Shown piece by piece: positions 45,557 to 57,633 of a stretch of 64,000 nt of DNA. Position 1 is the first letter of the stretch. Every line of letters begins with the position of its first letter. The position numbers and the translations under genes were made by a program. This stretch comes from Tamarix chinensis (taxonomy: Eukaryota > Streptophyta > Magnoliopsida > Caryophyllales > Tamaricaceae): NCBI GenBank assembly GCA_030549775.1, contig CM060181.1, positions 34,752,563 through 34,816,562 on the forward strand, in the 5' to 3' direction. The notes under the pieces are model-generated. The model worked only from the letters and a program-made list of their open reading frames with translations. It was not told the DNA's origin and did not search any database.

Positions 45557-47704
45557 ACTACAATTCAACCATAAGATGAACCCCTAAAACACATCCCTAA
45601 AACACATCCAAGACGAACCCCCTTAAAATCTACACAATTCAACCACAAGTCATTTTCACCTCAAATGACAAGTCACTTTCAACACATGGAAAGAACAATG
45701 CAGATTTGGGAAAGTGTAAAGAAGGCTAGAAGATATTATTTACTTCTCTTTGTTACTTATAAGGTTTAAAGAGGTATTTGTCCTTTTTTTTTATGAATAT
45801 GGTTATATCATGTAAAGGAAAGGATTAGGAAATTCAAAATTAGCTAAGGCATTCCCCCGATTATCCAAGTACATGGGCTGGTATCTAAGCATGATTTTTG
45901 TCCCTATTAGGCTATGGTGCAAGAATTAGTTGGTTAAGTTGTACATATTAATACTACACCTATTCTGTAAGTTTTAAGAAAAAATAAAATGAAAACATAA
46001 CTTACCTTTGGCGTCTATATTTTTCTCTATAAAAAAAACATACGCACTTCAATCTCAAGTGTAAGAGTAGAAGTTTTTTGGTTAAATCTTATAAGATTTA
46101 TCCTAAAATTTGTATATCATAGGATGTTATTGCAAGTGTTGATACAAGGTGTTACCAATAATCAATTTTTATCACTTCTTACTTCCCCCATTTCTACCTC
46201 TCTCTCTTTTTTTTTGGGTCTTCACTTTAGGAGCACTAAAGTCTAGCAAGACCCAATTTGGATCTCATATGCATCAGTTTTCCCTTTTAAATTTTGAAAT
46301 CTTTCTTTATTATATATTGATGATGATCACTCTTCTAGGATTATGATATTACAATCTCAATAACCTCTCTAGGAGTTGATTCACACCTTTTCCTAGTTAA
46401 CTTCTCTAGATTTATGGATATACAAGTCCAATGACTTCTATATAAAGTCTACACACACACAACCTCATGATAATAATTTTTGAAAACTATTGTCGTGTTT
46501 GCGAATGGTTCCTCACAAAATACATAAATTAAAGTGTATAATTAAATGTGAGGGAAGTAAACAAGATATATGAATAAGCATAACAAGTGTAATAACAATA
46601 TAGATAATATTAAAAATAAATTGAGCACTAGAGAAGTTTAATTCAGATTTTGAAGTGTAAATCAATGCTCTCTTTGATTTTTGTAAGATATGAAAATGAT
46701 GATTTTGGAAGAGTTGCATTAGTTTCAATAGTATTTATTAGAGTCTAACAACTCTTATTTATAGTGTTAAAAGATAATAGAATTTTGGACTAGCCATTGG
46801 GTGTAAAAAGTAATCCAACAGTTGAATTTTATTGAGATTTTTTTTTATAAATGCCCAGACCAATCTAGTCGACCCGCTTTAGAAACCATACCATTGGTAT
46901 GCAAACTTGTTGATATGTTTGATAGACCTATTAACCAATTTGACTAATCAGTTGATGTGTTTAAGTCAAGGCTAAAACACATTTTTGTTTGTAGAGTGAA
47001 TTAGTCGATGGTTTTTCAAACAAGTTGACTAGTTTGGAAACATGTCAATGGATTTTAAAACAAGTTGATAGGTTAACCAATTTTCAGCATTACACACCTT
47101 TAAAAAAATGACCATAACTTGAGATACAAAGCTCAATATTAAGTGTTGTCTTTTTCCCCTAATATATATAGAATTTATGTTGAATTTTACAAGTCATCTC
47201 ATATGCAAAAGGGATTCTATTAAAATCTATTTTAGAAAACCTTTTACATAAATATTTGAAAATATTTTTTTATATCTGAAATCATTTTAATCTTTCAAAA
47301 TTATTTTGAATAGGAATAGAAATATAAAACCATTTAACATTCTTAGTGCTAAATATTTAAATCATATTTACATAAATCATAAGACTATAACATACTTCTT
47401 AAAACTTGAGTTTAAGTTTTTTGAGCGCACTTATTTATCCCTTCATGATTTGTGTATGCCAAATATGAAATTAAAGATAAAACAAAAAGTAAACAAGTTA
47501 GGAAACACATCCCTTTGTTATTATCAAAATAAAGTTGAGTGACCTATGAGGTTAACAATATTCCCCTTTTTAATGATAAAAAATAAAAGGATGCCAATAT
47601 CAAGGGAGATGATGTATGGAAATGTAAATGTGAAAATAAATACATCTTCTTGAATCAACCATGTCATATAAGTACCATTTTCCAATAAAAATACTATAAG
47701 TTTC
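45557..47704. other. no gene; repeat-derived spacer
   Basis: A short direct repeat (ACAATTCAACCATAAG near 45561 and ACACAATTCAACCACAAG near 45634) lies just after the Copia truncation. 46730-47080 has ACTAGTTGACTAGTTTGG-like phrases similar to those in the Gypsy LTRs, suggesting a decayed LTR. No protein motif was found. Confidence 0.45.
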
Positions 47705-49400
47705 TGTAACACTTCCCTTTTTCACTATAAAAAAAGTTTCATTTTAAAATAGTACGGAAGCGGAAAATGCTGAACACACCAGGAAAAATAGGGTGCTACC
47801 ATTATACCTAACACAAGATAGATGGCAGTTGCCTATCCCATATTAGATATAAGGCAGAAAACCTAACCAACCAAATTAAAGTAGAGTTCGCAAGATCAAG
47901 TTACATAAATATTTAAATAAAGCGTTTACAAGATAAGACCTTGATTGTCCCCACCATAGTAAAATACAGGGAAAATGATTAACTACAAATACAAGGCTAT
48001 TATAGTGGAAAACAAGCTAGGGCATGATCCCAAACCATGGTCCATCATAAACTGTACAAAAACCTCTAGATGAACATGCTCTCAAGCCCTGAACTCAATA
48101 TGAGGTAGGCTCACTACTGGCTATCCCCAAAAACCTACACATGGCCCTCTACTCATGGGAATGAGCAGGTAAACGAGTAAACAGAGATATCAGTACACTA
48201 CGTACTGAGTAAGCCAAATTACCTCCTCTACGAAAGTCAAAAGCATACAGGATTCTATCATGTCATGTAAATTATACTTAACATGTGTTATACCAATGCC
48301 ATATAAGTGTACGAACTCTATCATGATCTGGTAATGCGACATGATTTACTATCATGCATAACTCAGGTAATTTAAGATACATCATGATTGTATTCATAGT
48401 ACAATATCATAGATAGTCACACACACACATACTAAGGAAGTTATCCAAAGGAAAACTAGGGATTATTTTCTAACTTGCTTAATCAATTATGTTGTTCCTT
48501 TACAGTCATTCTTTCTCTCTTTCCGTTCCTTTTCTTTTATCTTCTAATTTTACGACACCCTTATTTTATTCTCATCCAAGTACTTATTCAATTTTTTATC
48601 CACATACTTAACCTGGTTATCATCCAATCATTCATTCTAATCATTATCTAAGTATTCATTCCAAATTTTTATCATTATTATCATCATCGAGGAATGGAAT
48701 GTGCACCACCTCATGGTCTCACATACTATGGAAGCTTATCCAAACCAATGGATATAAAGAATAGGCCGAAGCCAGCCATAATAAACATAAGTCCAAGCCA
48801 AAGCCAATCACAATGGACAAAAGTACAGGTCGAAGCCAACCAATATAGACTCCAGGCCAAAGCCAACCACTTAGGTAACCAGATGCTTTAATATCGATAT
48901 CCTCTAGTACATCATTAGTGTTTAGAGTAGACAAGGCACTAGGATATACCGGAATCCCTTCCGAAGGCAAAGCCCAAACATACCAAATGTCTGAAGGTAG
49001 ACTAACCCCCTATAGTTAATAAAAGATCGGTAACCTAGATCCATACACAGCTCAATTTCTTTCTCTTTACGTGATTAGTACATAATTCTTGAGGTTATGT
49101 GATCATACAAGGCGCATACAAAGAGTAAGCACGATATTCGCATATTTCTTCCACATTAATCCTTTCCATCCCCAACCATGTGTGTAATTTTCATTTATGC
49201 TTGCTCAATATTACCCATATCCATTATGTTAGTCCATCCAACATATAATCCATATTTCATCACCCTTTTCTCAAAACCATCACATTTTATTTATGGTTCA
49301 CCCGTCAAGGCCTTTACAACACCCATTGGATATGACATGGATCATGCTCCATTTTAATCCATTCTTTAGGTCATTGATCTATGGTAACATATTTATTTTT
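47705..49400 (-). mobile_element. Gypsy long LTR fragment, minus orientation
   Basis: It begins TGTAACACTTCCC and has the ACGGAAGCGGAAAATG segment seen near the same edge in sister LTRs. From 48000 it is alignable with 1-1150, including GTGCACCACCTCATGG and ACATACTATGGAAGC. Similarity is lost near 49380 and no opposite edge or TATA region is present, so the LTR is truncated. No genes. Confidence 0.68.
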
Positions 49401-49560
49401 TACCCATACTTATGCCCATATTTTGTATTTTTGATTGATAAAATTTTCTTCTTATATAACTATATCCTAAATTTTTGATTGATAAATTTGTTATTATTCA
49501 TAATAATTGTCTTAATAAATGAGAAAGATGGAGGAAAGTAGCAGATAATGTCTGTATACA

Positions 49561-49561
49561 C

Positions 49562-49602
<41 letters not shown>
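49561..49602. repeat. (TA)n(GA)n compound microsatellite
   Basis: A TA run of about 20 bp followed by an AG run of about 22 bp. Confidence 0.9.
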
Positions 49603-49603
<1 letters not shown>

Positions 49604-49610
49604 ACGGAAA

Positions 49611-49935
49611 ACTTTGCAGTTCGTAGAAGAGGGGGAACGACAACATTTGACGGTGATAAGGGTGCGGAAGGGCAAAATTTGCACATGATGGGGGCCATAA
49701 TTAAGAGAAATGGAACAACAAAAATTACTAGTGGGAGGAAAATAGAACGACTAAAATTACAAGTTATTGGAAATATAGTAACGATAAGAATTGTTAGTAG
49801 CTGGGGTAGAATAACGGTACGAATAGGAAGAGGGTAGGACAATAGTAGTTGGTAATTGGAGTTGTGGAACAGCAAAATTCATCGGTGATCGAAATAGTTG
49901 ACGGGCAAAAATTGTGAGCGGTGGGAATAACAAAC
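49611..49935. repeat. degenerate minisatellite with about 33-bp unit
   Basis: Eight to nine units start with a GGAACGACAAAAATT-like head and a TAGTGGTNGGAAATA-like tail, at a spacing of 26-46 bp, most often 33 bp. Examples begin near 49634, 49709, 49746, 49779 and 49865. The plus strand is strongly purine-rich. Open frames on the minus strand are a by-product and not called. Confidence 0.65.
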
Positions 49936-51182
49936 CTACATACCAGTGGTGCAGATAGATGAAGATATATTCAGACTTTCATTTTTTTGTTTAAATGCCA
50001 GGGTAAACAACCTCTATCTCTACTGCCTGCCTTTGAGCCATATCCACACAATATGCTTTTCCATGCTCCCACCACTCAAAAATAGTTCAAAAACGACAGC
50101 ATCACACATCCCCTCATGTCCGGCCTCTTCATGGACGATAATAATCCGAGCACAGGATAAATTTTTGACTGACTTCTGAATGGAAACATGTGCGGGGCAT
50201 TGTTGCACGCGGACAGGAACACCAAAGCTGCAACCGAGACCCAAAAAAATATGAAAATATTACTTTTTAAAATTTTAAAAATAAAAAGAGAAGAAATACA
50301 TAATTTGGTTATTTATTTCATTTTAATAAGTATGTGTATTTTTTTACTTAATGATAAATATATATATTTTATATAGACTTTATTATATACAGTTCTAAAA
50401 AAAAGTTAAAACTATTATCTAAAATACACTAAATTTTTTCTATCTCTCTCCTAGCACGTCCCCCATGCTTCCGTGGTGTGGGGTGGGGCCTACAGAGAAC
50501 AAGACGCTCGGATGGAACCAAGCTGATTGCTCCTACGCATCGACAAAAAATGGGATGATGGGAATCTGACTCATGAACAAACAAATAAGCTTTTTGGACT
50601 GACCATCTCATAGAAAAAGTATAAAAATGAGATAATACCTAAAATGAAAGTAGACTGAACAGATAGCATGAACATGAGTATAAAGAGGAGAATGGAATTG
50701 TTGATTTTCTAATTATAATGGCCGAAGCTTTAGAAACTCAACGTTAATTTGTGTTGTTGGCATAAGAAGCATGAAGGAAGGTACAATGTCCCGGAATGGG
50801 ATAGGAAGAAGAATGCGGAACAGAGTTAGCAAACAAATCTCTTTTTGCTTTCTCTGTGGTGTTTTATAGCCAAAGATGAGGGACCGTAAAACACAAACGA
50901 CAAGAGAGAAATATAGGGTTGTAAGCTTGGCTCGTGACCCGACTTAGATTTGATTTGTTAAAATTTAAATTTATTTATTTATATATATAAATGAGTTGGT
51001 AGCGACTTTAATTTTTAGTTCATTTATTAAACAAATCAAGTCTAGATATATTTTTTTTAATTTAATTTTTCTATAGTATCAAATTCATAAGTTTTCCTTA
51101 ATTTAATTCATTAAAAAAATTAATTTAATTAATTTATTTAATTAAACAAATTGAATAAAAAAATAGTCAATTCGACTCATTA

Positions 51183-51183
<1 letters not shown>
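49936..51183. other. no gene recognised; partly GC-richer unique-looking DNA
   Basis: 50150-50245 and 50440-50600 are GC-richer islands with no recognisable domain. The rest is AT-rich. Short frames on either strand match nothing I know. Confidence 0.4.

Positions 51184-51232
<49 letters not shown>
51184..51232. repeat. (TA)n microsatellite
   Basis: A pure TA run of about 45-49 bp. Confidence 0.9.
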
Positions 51233-51234
<2 letters not shown>

Positions 51235-52972
51235 TTTAAGGTCATATACAAACAATATTTTACATACAAATGTAGGAACAATTACTGACCATTGGATCTA
51301 AATTAGATCTAAGGGCCATAAATAGAAATCGGATAAAAACATGTCTTACGAGACCTGTTTGTTGCACGTACGCCTCTCTACCCGCCCCCTTCTATTCCGA
51401 TCCATACGGACCATCGCCCCTCTGCCCTGCCTTTGCACCCGACCCCCAAACTCCCTTCGCACCCGTCTCTCCCTCTCCATCGCACATCTCTCCCTCTCCA
51501 TCGCACCCGCCTCTCCATCTCTCCATCGCCATTTCTACCTCTACATCTCTCCATCGACCTACTCCTCCCATCTACTGACAGATCTAGCAAAGTTCCCGAC
51601 CTCCCTCAATTTCCACTCCTCCTCCACTCCGACGAGCTTCGTAGACCAGCAGACGAGCTCAGCCGTTGTTCTCTTTGACCATACCTTAGCTCCTCCATTA
51701 TTCAACCTCCACTACACTGCCACACTAGAGACAAGGAGAAGTGGCGGCATTGCAACCTGAGCAAGAGCACAGAGGTATTTGATTTTCTTTTCTTTGTTTA
51801 TGGTGCAGTGAAGCCTTAAATAGGAAATTGTCGCATAATCCAATCTTACATAGAGTTCTGTGTTTTGGGAGTAAGCATAGTTGACTCCAATATGTTTGAA
51901 TGTCGACAAGAACAGGCTTAATCAATTGTAGATGTGCTGAGTAACTTGTGGTATTATGTAAGGTAGTAGTGAATTAATAGAAAATTCTATTAATAGAAAT
52001 CGTCAACCCCCCTGCGCCGGTTGGAAAATTCTAGAACCAAATCTCTAAATAATAACCCTCGCATTCAGTCATTTGGTAATATGTCTGCCTCGAACAAGAA
52101 ATCAACTAAACAAAAGTCATACTAGGTATATTATTAGTATTGTTTATTACTGTAGATGGATGGTAATACTTCTTGTTTATTACTTTTTCATGTTTTTGCA
52201 TTTGTTTCCTAATTCTTTGTGCGACACAAGTAGTATTTGATGAAGAATACTCCCCGGTTAGGATTCAACTGTGCTCGGTTGCTAAAGCTGCCACTGTGAC
52301 ATTATACTTACTGCCTTAGATTTTGGCTAACTAAATAAAGTTTCTGGATGGCTAATATATTGTATTATTATTATTATTATTTTATTATTTTTTGCATCAA
52401 TTGTCTTTCTGCTGCTTGTCTATATATAATACTCATGATCGAGGATCTAGCTAGTTAGCTAGGGTTTTCCTTGAGATTCTATTCTATGATAGTAGGTGGC
52501 GACTAAGGGAATATTTGGAGGATCAGGCCCATTGATGCCATCTTACATGTCCAGAGCACTAACTAACAACTATGATTTTATGTATTTCACTAATGAAAGA
52601 CATTGGAGAGAAACTATGTTATGTTATATCAATTAGGCCCATTTATAGAATGCTTCTTACCTTCCTTTTCTTTCTGATACACCCTCGGGTATTTTGGCAA
52701 AGGCTTAAGGTTTATTTCGGGCCTAGGTGAATTAATGTAAAAATAACTATTAAAAATTTAGCTAGATAAATAGAATATAAATAAATTGTGTTTAATATTT
52801 TAAAATAATAATTTGATAGTATAAACCTTACTTAGGTAAAAATTATTTTAATTGCACTTATATTGAAGTAAATTAGGATCAATAAATATTATTTCAATTA
52901 AGTTTTATCATTCATCTAACTATTTTTTAAAAACAGGGCTAATAAAAGTAAGGGTGATTCTTTGTATTATTA
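51233..52972. other. unassigned region with CT-rich low-complexity segment
   Basis: 51360-51780 is pyrimidine-rich with an imperfect repeat of TCTCCCTCTCCATCGCA. A 139-codon frame covers it (51341-51760), but its Ser/Leu/Pro/Thr-rich string has no recognised domain, so it is not called a gene. 51990-52972 is AT-rich with an ATT run near 52362-52390 and no recognised feature. Confidence 0.35.
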
Positions 52973-53373
52973 TGGTTTATAGGGTTTAGGGGTTTTAGGG
53001 TTTAGCGTTTATAGGGTGTGTGGTTTATGGTTATGGTTTATAGGGTTTAGGGGTTTTAAGGTTTAGGGTTTATGGTTTATGGTTTAGAGGGTTTGGAGTT
53101 TAGGGTTAGGGTTTAGATGGTAAAGGGTTTAAGGTTTAGAGGGTTTGGGGCTTAGGGTTTAGAGGGGTTGGGGGTTAGGGTTTATGGTTTAGAATTAAGG
53201 TTTAGAGGGTTTGGGGTTTAGGGTTTAAGGTTTATAGGGTTTAGAAGGTTTGGGGTTTAGGGTTTGGGGTTTGGGGTTTAATGTTTAGAGGATTTAGGGT
53301 TGGGGTTTATGGTTTAGGGTTTAGGATTTATGGTTTAGTGTTTAGAAGGTTTAGGGTTTGGGGTTTACGGTTT
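52973..53373 (+). repeat. degenerate interstitial telomere-like array (TTTAGGG type)
   Basis: About 400 bp of GGTTTAGGGTTTAGG-like text with variants TTTATGG, TTTGGGG and TTTAGAGGG. TTTAGGG is the common plant telomere unit. The units are in one orientation (G-rich plus strand) and heavily degraded, with AT-rich DNA on both sides. Confidence 0.85.
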
Positions 53374-53506
53374 GTATACTTTATTGTTTTAGAGGTTTCG
53401 ATATTTGGCTTGGATATAGGTTTGTGTTAGTTTTTTGGTTTGTTATTATTAAAATCTTGAATGTTGATTAAATTTTGATCTAATAGATAAGATTGATTCT
53501 TATATT

Positions 53507-53543
<37 letters not shown>

Positions 53544-55045
53544 GTGTGTCTATCTTTCTCACTTTTAAGAAAATGAAAAAGGCATCAACTCTGTAAGTGC
53601 AGTGCACGCATGAGTGTAATGACCGGCTACAAACTGAACACATGTGTCCTTACAAAACAAACAAAACTCTTATAAAATGTAATCTACTCTTCTCATCCTA
53701 TTTGTAATGACATAATGTATAGTAACCGAGTGTATGTAAACTAAATACACACACCTTAGTGGACCCGTCACGTTTGGCATCGCTCCACTCTTCCCGTAAC
53801 TTCTACCCTTTTTGCATGATATCTGTCAAAGTGTCCTAGACTCCTAGTGTCCTTTCTGCTTAAATAAGTGACATCGAACCATCACGCCATTCAAATACGT
53901 GCAGGACAAATTAGTGTTGTTGTCGATTCCCATTTGGTGGTTTTGTTGTTTTTCTTTTGAGGTATCCGTGTGTTGGCGATTCCCTCACTGTTGAATCAAA
54001 GAGATAAGGTGTGCAGAATCATAAAGGTCTAGGTATACGGACCTTGGAAAGTAGGCATTTGTATGGTCGGAAATAAACCTAGTAAGTATGCGGGGTCCAC
54101 TCCACACCGGATTGAAGGCGGCCTTGTATCGGGACGAATGACAATCCGTATAATTATTTTATTGGTAGACTTTAAGCGGATCTAACCTAATTTCTACCTG
54201 ACCTAACTTATGGGGCTACACTAACTCCGAACTAGCCTATTCCAGGGGCCTTTAAAATCAATATTAATTAATGTATTTATTTTTAGTTGAGTATTGTAAT
54301 ATCTTTTACAAATAAAAAGATAAAAAAAAACGTTAGAATTATTATATGTACGCTAATTTTAATACTTCATTAGTGAATGTTTATTAACAAATTTAAATCA
54401 TATTTTATTTTATTCGATTCTCACTTTTAAATAATATGTTGAAATAGAATTAGTTATTACAGTATTGATAATATTTATCAAGTCAATATCTACATCTAAC
54501 ACTATTTTTTATATAAAAAAAATACTTTTGACTTAAAATATAAGATAATAATAAAGAAAGACGTAAAATTTTTATTTTATACTATTATTTACCACAACTT
54601 TATCATTATTTATATTGTTTAAAATATGACGAATTTACAAAAAAAAAACTATATATATATATATATATATATTTTTTTTATATTTTAAAAGTAATTTTTA
54701 ATATAAGTCTTCATACAGAAAATGTGATTTCAAATTATAGTTATTTTTTTTTAATAAATAGATTAATAATATATTAAAAAATGATTAGAATAATAAAAGA
54801 ATCCATGGACTTTTTAGGATCATCCTATATTAAGTGGGTCTAATATTAAAAGAGGTTAGTTTATACCATTAGACCTTTTTAGTTAGGGCAACTAAGGGTC
54901 ATGAACCAGTCGAGTTAGATTGGTCATTCTGTATTTCAATAGGTCTAGTTGGAAGTAGGAGGGTGTTTTGTGATGTCGCTTTTTACCTGGCTGTTCTGAC
55001 TCAAATATGTACTATTTGACTTATGGGAAGACTGAAGAGACATAA
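53374..55045. other. no gene recognised; AT-rich with a GC-richer segment
   Basis: A TA run lies at 53511-53539. 53580-54250 has higher complexity (for example CACACCGGATTGAAGG near 54101) but no domain or RNA gene was recognised. 54250-55040 is AT-rich. Confidence 0.4.
55043..55045. repeat. target-site duplication TAA, left copy (right copy 57634-57636)
   Basis: TAA flanks both GAGCATC ends. Three bases alone are weak, but they coincide with matching inverted ends. Confidence 0.6.
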
Positions 55046-57633
55046 GAGCATCTGCAGTGGGGCTTCCCAAACTCAAATTTGGGGGCCCCGAAATTTAAGT
55101 CCTGCGTTGGAGAAAAAAATTTTCTGACAAAAATTTTGGATTGCCTCAAAATTTTGAAGCTCCCCCAATGTCAGAGATGCAGTAAGTTTAATTGAAAAGT
55201 AATGGAAAAGTGATGCAACGGTCGAAACATTTTAATGTCCGGCGACTGTGAGTCACACGCGGCCGTCTGACGCGCGCCCGTGTGATTCACGCGCCAATTA
55301 TAACCTGCTGCTATTACTGTTTATGTACCGACCAAACTTATTTTTGGTACTTTTTAGCACTTTTTTAGTCTAAATATTACCGTTATAATAAATTTTTTTT
55401 TTTAATATATTAAAAAAATTTGACCGTTAATAATAACGGTAAAAAAATTTTTTTGTCTATAAATACATTATTTTTGCCCATATTTTCATATCATCTATTC
55501 CATCTCTCTTTCTCATATTCATTTCTCTACATAATTAATCTTATTCATTTCTCTAGTTATTAATATTTTATAAATTTCGCTTGTCATATTTATTTTGTTA
55601 ATTATTAATTTCTCATCTTCTAGTTATTTTTTAAAATTTCTCTAGTTATATTTTTGTTATTAATTTCTCTACTTATATTTAATTTATTCATTTATCTTCA
55701 ATATTTATGAAGTTATATTTATTTGGTTAATTTTTCTAGTTATATTGATTTTATTAATTTAAGTACGTATATTTATTTTATTAGTTTCTCTATTTACTTT
55801 TATTCTAATAATTTCTATATTTATATTTTTTTTATTAATTTCTTACGTTATATTTATTTTATTAATTTCTCTACTTATATTTAATTTTTAAAAATGGATC
55901 CTACTAGATTTAATTTTTTGAATCTTTTGGATAATCCAAATGATTCAAACTCAAAAGAACTTCCAAACCAAAATATCCAAAATTCAGAAGATTTTCCGAT
56001 TATAAATTCCCCAAATGTCCAAAATTTGCAATATCCACGAAATTTAAATTTTCCAAGTATGCAATATTATCAAAATGATGCCAATTTCCAATTATTTCAA
56101 TCTCCGAACACCACTATTCCATTTGATTGTAATTTTCCATATATTTAAAATTCTCCACAACACGATTTCAATTCTCCGTTAGCCACATCTCTTGATGATT
56201 CTGAATTTCCAGAATTTTCCACGCAAAATCAGTTCGAAAAAGAGACACGGGTTGAATCTCCCAATGAGTTTGCAAGTCGAGCATATAGTAAATGGACGGA
56301 TAAAGAAGAAGAAATTTTATTCAGTGGATGGATACATTTTTCCGAAGATTCGGTTCAGGGGAACGGGCAAAAATGTAAGGATTTTTGGAAAAAAAGTCTG
56401 GCATACTTTGAAGAATATCGCGGCGGAGGACCACAGAGAACTCTAAAGACGGTAATGAATCGATTTTCTTACATTAATAAAAATGTTAATCGATTTATTG
56501 GTAGTTATAGTCATATTTGTCAACGTAATCAAAGTGGTGTTAGCGAAATAGATATAATTAGAGATGCGCACAAAGAATATAGAACAAGGTATAATAGCCC
56601 GTTTAGTAGTGAACATGTATGGAAACTTGTAAAAAACCATCCAAAATGGATGGTAATGAATGAGGGTATAATTGGGCAAGCTTCTACATCAAAGCGTACA
56701 AAGGTTTCAACTTCAGGTGCATACAATGATTCATCTACCCCCGATACTTCAGAGATGGAATTTCCGTTGGAGCGACCTATGGGGCAGAAAGCAGCAAAGC
56801 GGAAAGCAAGGGGAAAGGCAAAAGAAAGTAGACAAGACGAAGGATCAAATATCAACGGGCTGCTGGAAATTGCTAGAAAACGGAATGCGATATTAGAAAA
56901 AATGGCAGAAGATAAGCAGATTTATAGGGCTGAACGAAGGCAATTAAAGGAAAAAGAGTTCGACATGGCTATAATTTGTCGTGACACATCAAATATGAAT
57001 GAGAAAGAAAAAGCAGATCATCAGATCTTATATGACGCAGCAATGAGAAGAATGACGCAGTAATATTTATCCTTATATATATATATATTTGCAATGTTTT
57101 CGTAATATTATTGTATTTCTATTTTTGTTGTAATATTTTCATAATGTTATTTAAATTGTATTTCTGTTTTTTATTTTGTAATGTTATTGTAATCCTTAAT
57201 TCTATTTTTATATTTTCGTAATATTGTTGTATTTGTATTTCCGTTGTAATATTTTTATTAATTATATTATATTTGTATTTGTGTTGTAATATTTTTTAAT
57301 TATTATTATTGTAGTAGAAAAACTATAATAGGTTATTTTAAAATTAATTGAAATCAAATATTATTTTGAAATATTAATTTAAAAATTATTGTAGTAGAAA
57401 AAATATTAATTATTATATATAGATTGATATAAATTAAAAGTTAAATAATAGAAAGTATAAATGGTTGGTGATGTGATTGATAAAAGTAATTGGGTATTGT
57501 AAATTTGAGGTTGGTGATTGTAGAGTATTGAATTAAATTTGAGGTAAATTGATAAAAGTAGGAGAGATGAGAGAGAAAATGATTGGATTGTACAATTGGG
57601 ACCTCAAATTTGAGGATATGGCTGTGGATGCTC
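55046..57633 (+). mobile_element. PIF/Harbinger element carrying only ORF1
   Basis: The left end starts GAGCATCTGCAGTGGGG. The right end on the minus strand starts GAGCATCCACAGCCAT. Both are flanked by TAA (55043-55045 and 57634-57636), the usual 3-bp target of this superfamily. Imperfect inverted similarity continues to a CTCAAATTTG segment on both sides. The only long frame is the Myb-like ORF1. No DDE transposase ORF is present, so the 2588-bp copy is non-autonomous. Confidence 0.82.
55894..57063 (+). pseudogene. Harbinger ORF1 (Myb/SANT-like DNA-binding protein) with one nonsense codon
   Basis: A 389-codon frame from ATG 55894 to TAA 57061, with a single internal stop (TAA, 56146-56148) after residue 84. 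The first part is Asn/Pro/Gln-rich. The Myb-like domain follows the stop: YSKWTDKEEEILFSGW, NGQKCKDFWKKSLAYFEEY, then TLKTVMNRFSYINKNVNRFIG. A no-apical-meristem-associated C-terminal region follows: VWKLVKNHPKW, a KAAKRKARGKAKE basic stretch (possible nuclear signal) and a coiled-coil-like end (EKMAEDKQIYRAERRQLKEKEF). In PIF/Harbinger elements ORF1 helps the transposase enter the nucleus and bind the ends. The stop probably replaced a Gln codon. An internal start at 56455 leaves 202 codons without the first Myb helices. Confidence 0.83.

Noticed and set aside
45555..45559. GCACT near the 3' LTR end as target duplication of the Copia element (compare 35959-35963)
   Set aside because: The bases align with internal LTR sequence at about 36218-36225, so the match is homologous or chance, and the 3' LTR is truncated.
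51341..51760. 139-codon plus-strand frame, possible gene
   Set aside because: Pyrimidine-rich low-complexity sequence with internal TCTCCCTCTCCATC repeats and no recognisable domain or splice context that could be supported.
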